The translations under genes and the position numbers were made by a program. Positions 16,880 to 23,565 of a stretch of DNA of 64,000 nucleotides are shown here, piece by piece. Source of the DNA: Plantactinospora endophytica (lineage in GTDB: Bacteria; Actinomycetota; Actinomycetes; Mycobacteriales; Micromonosporaceae); contig NZ_BONW01000046.1 of assembly GCF_016862915.1 (NCBI RefSeq), positions 62,001 to 126,000 on the forward strand, in the 5' to 3' direction. How positions within the stretch are numbered: position 1 is the stretch's first letter; every line of letters starts with the position of its first letter. Below the pieces are notes generated by a model. It was not told the DNA's origin. It saw nothing but the letters and a program-made list of their open reading frames with translations, and made no database searches.

Positions 16880-18259
16880 TCAGCAGCCCGGCAGGCGTTC
16901 CAGCAGGTACTGCTCGACCTGGTCGAGCGAGATCCGCTCCTGGGTCATGCTGTCCCGGTTGCGTACCGTCACAGCGTTGTCGTCCAGGGTGTCGAAGTCG
17001 ACGGTGACGCAGAACGGGGTGCCGATCTCGTCCTGCCGGCGGTAGCGGCGACCGATCGCCTGCGAGTCGTCGAACTCGACCACCCAGCGCTTGCGCAGCG
17101 CGGCGGCCAGGTCCTTCGCCTTCGGCGACAGGGCGGGGTTGCGGGACAGCGGCAGCACGGCCACCTTCACCGGGGAGAGCCGGGGGTCGAAGCGGAGTAC
17201 GGTGCGCTTGTCGACCCCGCCCTTGGTGTTCGGCGCCTCGTCCTCGTCGTACGCCTCCAGCAGGAAGGCGAGCACCGCCCGGGTCAGACCGGCGGCCGGC
17301 TCGATCACGTACGGCACCCAGCGCTGCTGCTTCTCCTGGTCGAAGTACGACAGGTCGACGCCGGAGTGCTTGCTGTGCGTGGAGAGGTCGAAGTCGGTGC
17401 GGTTGGCGATACCCTCCAGCTCGGAGAACTCGGTGCCGCCGAACCGGAAGCGGTACTCGATGTCCACCGTCCGCTTCGAGTAGTGCGAGAGCTTCTCCTG
17501 CGGGTGCTCGAAGAACCGCAGGTTCTCCTCCGACAGGCCGAGGTCGATATACCAGTTCCAGCGCTCACGCAGCCAGTACTCGTGCCACTCCTCGTCGGTG
17601 CCCGGCTCGACGAAGAACTCCATCTCCATCTGCTCGAACTCCCGGGTCCGAAAGATGAAGTTGCCCGGGGTGATCTCGTTGCGGAACGACTTGCCGACCT
17701 GGGCGATGCCGAACGGCGGCTTCTTCCGGGCCGAGGCGGCCACGTTGTTGTAGTTGACGAAGATGCCCTGCGCGGTCTCCGGCCGGAGGTAGTGCAGGCC
17801 CTCCTCGCTCTCCACCGGGCCGAGGTAGGTCTTCATCAGACCGTTGAACATCCGGGGCTCGGTGAAGGTGCCCTTGTTGCCGCAGTTCGGGCAGTTCAGC
17901 TCGGCCAGCGAGGCCGGCGGCTGGCCGTGCCTCTCCGCGTACGCCTCTTCGAGGTGGTCGGCCCGGAACCGCTTGTGGCAGGACTGGCACTCGGTCAGCG
18001 GGTCGACGAACGCGTCCAGGTGGCCGGAGGCGGCCCAGACGTCCCGGGCGAGGATGACGGCCGAGTCCAGGCCGACGATGTCGTCCCGCTGCTGCACCAT
18101 GTTCCGCCACCACTGGCGCCGGACGTTCTCCTTCAGCTCGACGCCGAGCGGGCCGTAGTCCCAGGCCGATCGGGTGCCCCCGTAGATCTCGCTGGACGGG
18201 AAGACGAAGCCTCGGCGCTTCGCGAGACTGACGACGGCGTCGATACGGTCGGCTGGCAT
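16880..18259 (-). CDS. glyS: Glycine--tRNA ligase, homodimeric class II type
   Basis: A 459-residue enzyme that charges tRNA-Gly. Class II features: [12 protein letters not shown] and the [11 protein letters not shown] motif at the start, CQSCHKRF and NCPNCGNKG zinc-ribbon cysteines, motif 2 around [25 protein letters not shown], and the anticodon-binding domain with [10 protein letters not shown]. The strong AGGAGG before ATG 18259 fixes the start. It is the alpha2 form, normal for actinobacteria. I looked for a T-box leader upstream and did not see one. Confidence 0.96.
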   Translation of the reverse strand: MPADRIDAVVSLAKRRGFVFPSSEIYGGTRSAWDYGPLGVELKENVRRQWWRNMVQQRDDIVGLDSAVILARDVWAASGHLDAFVDPLTECQSCHKRFRADHLEEAYAERHGQPPASLAELNCPNCGNKGTFTEPRMFNGLMKTYLGPVESEEGLHYLRPETAQGIFVNYNNVAASARKKPPFGIAQVGKSFRNEITPGNFIFRTREFEQMEMEFFVEPGTDEEWHEYWLRERWNWYIDLGLSEENLRFFEHPQEKLSHYSKRTVDIEYRFRFGGTEFSELEGIANRTDFDLSTHSKHSGVDLSYFDQEKQQRWVPYVIEPAAGLTRAVLAFLLEAYDEDEAPNTKGGVDKRTVLRFDPRLSPVKVAVLPLSRNPALSPKAKDLAAALRKRWVVEFDDSQAIGRRYRRQDEIGTPFCVTVDFDTLDDNAVTVRNRDSMTQERISLDQVEQYLLERLPGC

Positions 18260-18423
18260 GGCTACCTCCTACACCGGCTGGCGGCCGGCGGGGACATGTC
18301 GGGACGGTCAACGAGGACAGGGTCACGGACGGCGGACAGGGACGGCACTCGGACCTGGGTCGGGCGGTGCTCCGCCCAACGGTACGGTCACCTGCTGCCG
18401 CAGCCCAGCAGATTACTCCACCT

Positions 18424-18440
18424 CGGCGGTCGTACCGCCG
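18424..18440 (-). terminator. Weak hairpin downstream of the Pro-rich membrane protein gene
   Basis: CGGCGGT and ACCGCCG pair around a 3-base loop (18424-18440), 25 bases after the stop of the leftward gene at 18465. The stem is short. Confidence 0.3.
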
Positions 18441-18464
18441 CCGCCCGGCGGGTGCGTCCACGGG

Positions 18465-19148
18465 CTATCTGATGTCGCAGACCCGCAGTCCGCCGGTGGT
18501 CTGGTCCTGGTCGAGCAGGGCCTGGAGGTTGTCCTGCCCGCCGCTGGCGTAGGTCACGTCCACCGGCACGCTCAGTTCGCTGGTCAACGACACGTCGCCG
18601 ATCTCGAACGAGGCGATCTCCGGCTCGGCACTGACCCGACGCTCGAACTCGGCCGGCGACTCCTGCTGCCGGGCGGAATCGCAGAGCAGGTCGTACGCCT
18701 TGCGGAAGTCCTCGTCGTCGACCGCGTCGAGGTAGTCCGTCACCACCGTGCGGGCCTGCTCGTTCAGCGCCTGGGAGCCGGAGATCAACAGGCCGACCAG
18801 GGCGGCTCCGCCACCGCCGCAGAAGAGCACGACGGCCAGGGCGGCCACCCCGAGCCCGAGCCACAGCCGGGCACCCCGCCCCTCGCTGGGCGGCGCGGCG
18901 AACAGCGGCTCCGCCCCGGGACCCTGCGGCGGCGCCGGCACCGTCGGCGCCACCGGCCCGAACCCGGTCGGCGGCTGGCCGTACCCGGCCGGCACCGGCC
19001 CGTACCCGGGTGCGGGCGGGGCGTGCCCGCCGGGCGGCGGGCCGTAGGGGGGCGCCGGCTGCGCGTACCCGCCGGATGGGACCGGTGCGTCAGCCCGGAC
19101 GGGCTCGGGTGGGGACGACGGCCCGCCGGGCGGTCCGGGAACGGTCAT
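18465..19148 (-). CDS. Membrane protein with Pro/Gly-rich cytoplasmic N-terminus and extracellular lumazine-binding-like domain
   Basis: A 227-residue protein. Residues 1-95 are Pro/Gly/Tyr-rich (PYGPPPGG, GYGPVPAGY). One transmembrane helix spans about 96-120 (LWLGLGVAALAVVLFCGGGG). The C-terminal domain (NEQARTVVTDYLDAVDDEDFRKAYDLLCD) has the pattern of DUF4878/NTF2-like extracellular domains found beside many actinobacterial signalling genes. ATG at 19148 lacks a Shine-Dalgarno site; TACCCT about 10 bases upstream on the coding strand suggests leaderless transcription. Function unknown. Confidence 0.7.
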   Translation of the reverse strand: MTVPGPPGGPSSPPEPVRADAPVPSGGYAQPAPPYGPPPGGHAPPAPGYGPVPAGYGQPPTGFGPVAPTVPAPPQGPGAEPLFAAPPSEGRGARLWLGLGVAALAVVLFCGGGGAALVGLLISGSQALNEQARTVVTDYLDAVDDEDFRKAYDLLCDSARQQESPAEFERRVSAEPEIASFEIGDVSLTSELSVPVDVTYASGGQDNLQALLDQDQTTGGLRVCDIR

Positions 19149-19172
19149 GGGGCAAGGGTAGTGCCCGGGTCA

Positions 19173-19514
19173 TCACCGGCCGGAGTCAGCAGCCCGGTCG
19201 CTCGGGGTGACTTCGACCGTACCGTCCGGTTCGGCGCTGGCGAGCGCCTCGTACGCGGACGGCTCGTCCAGCGACTCGGCGAGCAGCGGAGTGGCGTTGA
19301 CCTTGACGTCGAAGCCGCCGAGCGCCCGCCGGTAGGTGCCGACCGACTCCCACTCGGTGACCAGGCACCAGTGCCTCGGGTCGTCGAGGGCCCGCAGGAG
19401 TTGGCCCCGCCGGTAGCCGGGCCGGGCGGCGAGGGCGGCCAACGCGGCGTGTGCCCGCTCCGTGAAGGTCCCGGCGGTCTCCTCCGGTACGACGAACCGG
19501 TTGGTCACGAGCAC
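19173..19514 (-). CDS. Antibiotic biosynthesis monooxygenase (ABM) domain protein
   Basis: A 113-residue protein with the dimeric ferredoxin-like ABM fold: VTNRFVVPEETAGTFTERAHAAL, then GYRRGQLLRALDDPRHWCLVTEWESVGTYRRAL. GTG at 19514 follows a perfect AGGAGG. Family members include heme-degrading enzymes and small monooxygenases, and the strand order with an RxxW segment recalls the heme-degrading subgroup, but the assignment to any reaction is open. Confidence 0.78.
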   Translation of the reverse strand: MLVTNRFVVPEETAGTFTERAHAALAALAARPGYRRGQLLRALDDPRHWCLVTEWESVGTYRRALGGFDVKVNATPLLAESLDEPSAYEALASAEPDGTVEVTPSDRAADSGR

Positions 19515-19597
19515 GTACGCCTCCTGCCGTCGGCCGCCGGCCCGGCGAGCTGGGGTGTCGCTGGCGACAGCTCACCGGCCGGGGCATCGAGATCTCG

Positions 19598-19610
19598 TAG
19601 AGTCTGTGGA
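19598..19610 (+). promoter_or_regulatory. Leaderless promoter -10 element
   Basis: TAGAGT at 19598-19603 ends seven bases before ATG 19611 and no ribosome-binding site intervenes. This spacing is what a leaderless actinobacterial mRNA shows. Confidence 0.5.
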
Positions 19611-19871
19611 ATGCAGCGTACGCAGAGTGTTCTGCTGACCCGGCTGGCCCGGGTCAACCCGACGACTGTGTTCCTCGCCGCACTGGTGCTGGTGCTGGTC
19701 GGCCTCTTCGCGCCCGGGATCGTCGGCGGGGCGCTGCTGCTGGCGCTCGCCGCCGGGCTGGCCGCGCTGCTGGTGACCACCTGGCGGGTGCAGAGCCCGG
19801 CGACCCGGATGATCCGGCTGATGATCCTGACCCTGCTGGTCGGCGCCGCGCTGACGAAGATCCTCGGATGA
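19611..19871 (+). CDS. Small integral membrane protein (DUF6703-like)
   Basis: An 86-residue protein with hydrophobic helices at about 18-37 and 38-56 and a third near 67-82 (MIRLMILTLLVGAALTKILG). The N-terminus MQRTQSVLLTRLARVNPTTVF is basic and probably cytoplasmic. It resembles a small conserved actinobacterial membrane family (I recall DUF6703). No function is known. The start is chosen at ATG 19611 because a -10 hexamer lies directly upstream. Confidence 0.72.
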   Translation: MQRTQSVLLTRLARVNPTTVFLAALVLVLVGLFAPGIVGGALLLALAAGLAALLVTTWRVQSPATRMIRLMILTLLVGAALTKILG

Positions 19872-19940
19872 GCACCGGATCTCGGACGAGCGCGGGATTT
19901 CGGACGAGCACAGGATCTCGGACGAGCGCGGGTTCCCGAG
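19870..19940. repeat. 18-bp tandem repeat, about four units in an A-B-A-B pattern
   Basis: Units start at 19870, 19888, 19906 and 19924 (partial). Odd units read GAGCACCGGATCTCGGAC with one change; even units read GAGCGCGGGATTTCGGAC. The array begins inside the stop codon of the preceding gene. Confidence 0.75.
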
Positions 19941-19945
19941 TGGGC

Positions 19946-19977
19946 GCATGAAGCGGTTTCATGCAAGCATGCGTTTT
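19946..19977 (+). terminator. Small hairpins followed by a T-run
   Basis: GCATGAA (19946-19952) pairs with TTCATGC (19958-19964), and CATGC/GCATG (19960-19971) can form a competing stem. TTTTT follows at 19973-19977, just before the Zur-like box. A weak intrinsic terminator for the small membrane gene is possible. Confidence 0.35.
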
Positions 19978-19997
19978 TGACAATCATTCTCATTGTC
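19978..19997 (+). promoter_or_regulatory. Zur-box-like operator upstream of znuA
   Basis: TGACAATCATTCTCATTGTC is an imperfect palindrome with 6-bp perfect ends (GACAAT/ATTGTC) and an AT-rich centre, close to actinobacterial Zur boxes (TGAAAATGATTTTCA type). It ends 16 bases before the znuA start, so zinc-loaded Zur from the same cluster would block transcription. Confidence 0.75.
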
Positions 19998-20013
19998 GCG
20001 GAGAGTGGATGAC

Positions 20014-20994
20014 ATGGTGATCCGCTCCGCCCTCCGTACCGTCGCCCTCGCCGCCACCGGCCTGCTCGCGCTGGCCGGCGCCGCCGCCTGCGGCAACGAC
20101 GGCACCGGCGCCGACCCCGACCGGGTCGACGTCGTCGCCGCGTTCTATCCGCTCCAGTTCGTCGCCGAACGCGTCGGCGGCGACGCCGTCCGGGTGACCA
20201 ACCTCGCCAAGCCCGGCGCCGAGCCACACGACCTGGAACTCAACCCCGGTCAGGTCGGCCAGGTCAGCGACGCGGAGCTGATCGTCTACCTGGCCGGCTT
20301 CCAGCCGAGCGTGGACGAGGCGGTGCAGCAGCAGGCCGGCGACCGGGCCTTCGACGTGGCAGGCGTGCAGCCGCTGCTGGACGCGGCGGCCGGCGGGCAC
20401 GACCACGAGGGCGAGGGCGCGGACCACGCGGCCGAGGAGGCCGGCGGCGCGGAGGAGCACGCCGAGGAGGCGAGCGGCAAGGACCCGCACGTCTGGCTGG
20501 ACCCGACCCGGCTGGCCGGAGTCGCCGACAAGCTGGCCGAGCGGCTCGGCGCCGTCGACTCGGACCGGGCCGCCGACTACACCGCCCGGGCGAAGGCGCT
20601 GCGCACCGACCTGGAGGCACTGGACTCCGAGTACGCCCAGGGCCTGAAGACCTGCCAGCGGCGCGAACTCGTGACCAGCCACACCGCGTTCGCGTACCTG
20701 GCGGAGCGCTACCAACTGGAGCAGATCGGCATCTCCGGGCTGACCCCGGAGGACGAGCCGGCCCCGCAGCGGCTGGCCGAGGTGGCCGCCGAGGCCAGGG
20801 AGCACAAGACCACCACGATCTTCTTCGAGACCCTGGTCAGCCCGAAGGTCGCCGAGACGATCGCCCGGGAGGTCGGGGCGGCCACCGCCGTACTCGATCC
20901 GATCGAGGGCCTGCAACCCGGCAGCACCGGGGACTACCTTTCGGTGATGCGCAGCAACCTGGGGGCCCTGAGAACCGCGTTGGGATGTTCATGA
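20014..20994 (+). CDS. znuA: Zinc ABC transporter substrate-binding protein
   Basis: A 326-residue cluster A-I (ZnuA/AdcA type) binding protein. A lipoprotein-like signal ends near LALAGAAACG (weak lipobox, Cys near residue 25). Zinc ligands appear in GAEPHDLEL, DPHVWLDP, LVTSHTAFAYLAERY and the downstream TTTIFFETLVSPK region. A His/Asp/Glu-rich loop (GGHDHEGEGADHAAEE) typical of zinc-specific members lies between the first two sites. ATG 20014 follows GGAGAG. The gene overlaps znuC by 10 bp and is preceded by the Zur-like box. Confidence 0.93.
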   Translation: MVIRSALRTVALAATGLLALAGAAACGNDGTGADPDRVDVVAAFYPLQFVAERVGGDAVRVTNLAKPGAEPHDLELNPGQVGQVSDAELIVYLAGFQPSVDEAVQQQAGDRAFDVAGVQPLLDAAAGGHDHEGEGADHAAEEAGGAEEHAEEASGKDPHVWLDPTRLAGVADKLAERLGAVDSDRAADYTARAKALRTDLEALDSEYAQGLKTCQRRELVTSHTAFAYLAERYQLEQIGISGLTPEDEPAPQRLAEVAAEAREHKTTTIFFETLVSPKVAETIAREVGAATAVLDPIEGLQPGSTGDYLSVMRSNLGALRTALGCS

Positions 20995-21758
20995 CCGAGC
21001 CTGTCGTCACCGTGCAGCACGGGGTGGTCGCCTACGACGATCGTCCCGTGCTGCGGGGCGTTTCCCTGCGGGTGGACCCCGGCGAGGTGGTCGCCGTACT
21101 CGGCGCCAACGGCTCCGGCAAGTCCACCCTGATCCGGTCGATCCTCGGCCTGGTGCCGCTGGCCGCCGGGGCGGTCACCCTGTTCGACACCCCGCAGCGC
21201 CGCTTCCGGCAGTGGCACCGGATCGGGTACGTGCCGCAGCGGATCGGCGCCGGCAGCGGCGTACCGGCCACCGTGGCCGAGGTGGTCGCCTCCGGCCGGC
21301 TGGCCCGCCGGGGCGTGTTCCGGCCGCCGGGCCGGGCCGACCGGGCGGCGGTGGCCGAGGCGCTGCGGTCGGTCGGGCTCGCCGAGCGGGCCGGTGACCC
21401 GGTGGCCACCCTCTCCGGCGGTCAGCAGCAACGCACCCTGATCGCCCGAGCCCTGGCCGGCCGGCCGGACCTGCTGGTCCTGGACGAGCCGACCGCCGGC
21501 GTGGACTCGGCCAGCCAGGACGCCTTCGCCGAGGCGCTGCGCGGGTTCGTCGCCGACGGCGGGACGGTGCTGCTGGTCGCACACGAACTCGGACCGCTGG
21601 CCGGGGTGATCACCCGGGCGGTGGTCGTACACGAAGGAAAGATCGCGCACGACGGCGCGGTGCCGGAACCGGTCGGGCACCACGCGGCACCCGGACACGA
21701 CCACGTCCACCCGCACGCACCGGAGGAGTCCACGGGAATGTGGGGCGGACGGGCATGA
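20985..21758 (+). CDS. znuC: Zinc ABC transporter ATP-binding protein
   Basis: A 257-residue ABC ATPase. Walker A GANGSGKST, the signature LSGGQQQR, Walker B LLVLDEPT and the switch His in LLVAHELG are all present. The C-terminal tail is His-rich (HHAAPGHDHVHPHAPEE), which may handle zinc. ATG 20985 overlaps the znuA end; ATG 20991 is an alternative. The stop overlaps the znuB start (ATGA), so the transporter genes are translationally coupled. Confidence 0.93.
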   Translation: MFMTEPVVTVQHGVVAYDDRPVLRGVSLRVDPGEVVAVLGANGSGKSTLIRSILGLVPLAAGAVTLFDTPQRRFRQWHRIGYVPQRIGAGSGVPATVAEVVASGRLARRGVFRPPGRADRAAVAEALRSVGLAERAGDPVATLSGGQQQRTLIARALAGRPDLLVLDEPTAGVDSASQDAFAEALRGFVADGGTVLLVAHELGPLAGVITRAVVVHEGKIAHDGAVPEPVGHHAAPGHDHVHPHAPEESTGMWGGRA

Positions 21759-22741
21759 GCATCTTCCAGTACGACTTCATGATCCGTGCCCTGGTCGGGG
21801 CGCTGGTGATCGGGCTGACCGCCCCGGCGCTCGGCATCTATCTGGTGCAGCGCCGGATGTCGCTGATCGGCGACGGGGTCGGGCACGTCGCGTTGACCGG
21901 GGTCGGGGTCGGGCTGCTGCTCGACCAGTCCCCGGTGCTGACGGCGGTGGTCGTCGCGGCGGTCGCGGCGGTCGCCATCGAACTGATCCGGGAACGCGGC
22001 CGGACGTCCGGGGACGTCGCCCTGGCGATGCTCTTCTACGGCGGCATCGCCGGTGGCGTGATGCTGGTCGGGCTCTCCGGCAGCCGCAGCAACGCCAACC
22101 TGATGGCGTACCTCTTCGGCTCGCTGACCACGACGTCGCCGCAGGATCTGGTGGTGATCGTGGTGCTCGCGGTGGTGGTCCTGATGACCATGGTCGCGTT
22201 GCGCCCGGCGCTCTTCGCCATCTGCCACGACGAGGAGTACGCCCGGGTCTCCGGCCTGCCGGTGCGGGCGCTGAACCTGCTGCTCGCGGTGACCACGGCG
22301 GTGACCGTGACCATCGCGATGCGGGCGGTCGGACTGCTGCTGATCAGTGCCCTGATGGTGGTACCGGTGGCCACCGCCCAGCTCTTCACCCGGGGCTTCC
22401 TCGGCACCATGCTGGCCGCGATGGGGCTGGGGCTGCTCGCCTCCGGCTCCGGGGTGTGGGTCGCCGGCACCGCCAACACCGCGCTCGGGGCCACCATCGT
22501 GATCCTGGCGATCGGCCTGTTCCTGCTGGTGTCGGTCGCCGTGGCGGTACGCCGGGCGCTGGCCCGGCGGCGGGCCGTACCCGGGCCGGAACCGCATGTC
22601 GAACCCTGTGACGTGGTGCTCGACCCCGCCCGGCGGACCGCACCGTACGTAGGCCCGGACACCGCTTCGGACACCGCTCCGCCGGTCTCGCCGGCCCCGG
22701 TTGACCTTGGAAGCCCGCACCGAACGGCGGTACGCCGTTAA
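21755..22741 (+). CDS. znuB: Zinc ABC transporter permease
   Basis: A 328-residue ABC-3 family permease with about eight transmembrane helices. Conserved segments include GIYLVQRRMSLIGDGVGHVALTGVG, YGGIAGGVMLV, HDEEYARVSGLPV and VGLLLISALMVVPVATA. ATG 21755 overlaps the znuC stop by four bases. The hydrophilic tail of about 60 residues (ARRRAVPGPEPH to the end) is poorly conserved in character, and its last 40 bases double as the promoter/operator region of the downstream SmtB-like gene. Confidence 0.92.
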   Translation: MSIFQYDFMIRALVGALVIGLTAPALGIYLVQRRMSLIGDGVGHVALTGVGVGLLLDQSPVLTAVVVAAVAAVAIELIRERGRTSGDVALAMLFYGGIAGGVMLVGLSGSRSNANLMAYLFGSLTTTSPQDLVVIVVLAVVVLMTMVALRPALFAICHDEEYARVSGLPVRALNLLLAVTTAVTVTIAMRAVGLLLISALMVVPVATAQLFTRGFLGTMLAAMGLGLLASGSGVWVAGTANTALGATIVILAIGLFLLVSVAVAVRRALARRRAVPGPEPHVEPCDVVLDPARRTAPYVGPDTASDTAPPVSPAPVDLGSPHRTAVRR

Positions 22742-22755
22742 CAACGGTTACCGTT
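22723..22755. promoter_or_regulatory. Two tandem palindromes over the smtB-like promoter
   Basis: AACGGCG-GTA-CGCCGTT (22723-22739) and AACGGT-T-ACCGTT (22743-22755) are both perfect, three bases apart, with centres 18 bases apart. The second covers a TACCGT -10 (22749-22754) that ends six bases before GTG 22761. They suit an autoregulatory operator for a dimeric metal sensor binding twice on one DNA face. Confidence 0.6.
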
Positions 22756-22760
22756 ACGGG

Positions 22761-23060
22761 GTGACGAGCACCAACGCCTACGAGGCCTATGCGGGCGCGG
22801 GTGAGCTGCTACGCGCGCTCGCCGCCCCGATCCGGCTCGCCATCGTCAGCGAACTCGCCAACGGTGAGCGGTGCGTCCACGAACTGGTGGAAACCCTCGG
22901 CGCCCCGCAGCCGCTGGTCTCCCAGCACCTGCGGGTGCTGCGCGGTGCCGGAGTCGTGCGCGGCTCCCGGCGCGGTCGGGAAATCGCCTATGCCTTGGTC
23001 GACGAGCACATCGCGCATATCGTGGCGGACGCGGTGAGCCATTCGGGGGAAGCCACCTGA
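22761..23060 (+). CDS. ArsR/SmtB-family zinc-type sensor repressor with alpha-5 metal site
   Basis: A 99-residue winged-helix repressor, most likely leaderless from GTG 22761. The HTH is LVETLGAPQPLVSQHLRVLRGAGVV followed by the wing SRRGREIAYALVD. The last helix contains D81-x-H83, ten residues, H94-x2-E97, the exact DxHx10HxxE pattern of the alpha-5 zinc/cobalt/nickel site in SmtB, CzrA and NmtR. A single Cys (C38) lies in the alpha-3 region. Placed between znuACB and zur, it is the counterpart of mycobacterial smtB, which senses zinc excess; the position is known family context and the metal is inferred. Confidence 0.87.
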   Translation: MTSTNAYEAYAGAGELLRALAAPIRLAIVSELANGERCVHELVETLGAPQPLVSQHLRVLRGAGVVRGSRRGREIAYALVDEHIAHIVADAVSHSGEAT

Positions 23061-23081
23061 CTTCGGGGGAAGCCACCTGAC
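23042..23081. repeat. Perfect 20-bp tandem duplication across the smtB-like stop
   Basis: TTCGGGGGAAGCCACCTGAC is present twice back to back. The first copy encodes the last residues and stop of the repressor; the second is an untranslated duplicate. Confidence 0.85.
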
Positions 23082-23124
23082 GAGGACACCCGGCGGACAC
23101 GTGACGCGACGCGAGGAGGGCGAG

Positions 23125-23532
23125 ATGGCGGCGGCGGACGGCAGCACGGCGGTACGCAACACCCGGCAGCGCAGCGCGGTCAGTGCGCTGCTCGGCGAGG
23201 TCGAAGGCTTCCACAGCGCCCAGGACCTGCACGCGATGCTGCGCAGCCGGGGCGAGCGGGTCGGGCTGACCACCGTCTACCGCACCCTCCAGGGGCTCGC
23301 CGACGCGGGCGAGATCGACGTGATGCGCCCGCCGGGCGGCGAGCACCTCTACCGCCGGTGCAGCGAGGGGCACCACCACCACCTGGTCTGCCGGGCCTGC
23401 GGGCGTACGGTCGAGGTGGAGGGGCCGGCCGTGGAAAGTTGGGCCGACCGGGTCGCCGCCAAGCACGGCTTCAAGGACGTCAGCCACACCCTGGAGATCT
23501 TCGGCACCTGCCCGGACTGCGCCGGCCGCTGA
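23125..23532 (+). CDS. zur: Zinc uptake regulator Zur (Fur family)
   Basis: A 135-residue Fur-family repressor. ATG 23125 follows AGGAGGG closely and is preferred to GTG 23101. The HTH region RQRSAVSALLGEVEGFHSAQDLH and the LTTVYRTLQGLADAGEID segment are standard. Regulatory zinc ligands include the GHHHH run (84-87 area) and the structural zinc site C89-x2-C92 and C129-x2-C132. It is co-directional with the SmtB-like gene and should repress znuACB through the site at 19978-19997 when zinc is plentiful. Confidence 0.94.
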   Translation: MAAADGSTAVRNTRQRSAVSALLGEVEGFHSAQDLHAMLRSRGERVGLTTVYRTLQGLADAGEIDVMRPPGGEHLYRRCSEGHHHHLVCRACGRTVEVEGPAVESWADRVAAKHGFKDVSHTLEIFGTCPDCAGR

Positions 23533-23565
23533 GCCGAGAGCGCCGACCGCCGGGTGGGGTCGGGG

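Noticed and set aside
18260-18464. T-box riboswitch upstream of glyS
   Set aside because: I looked for the conserved T-box sequence and a specifier stem and found neither. A strong AGGAGG directly precedes the gene.
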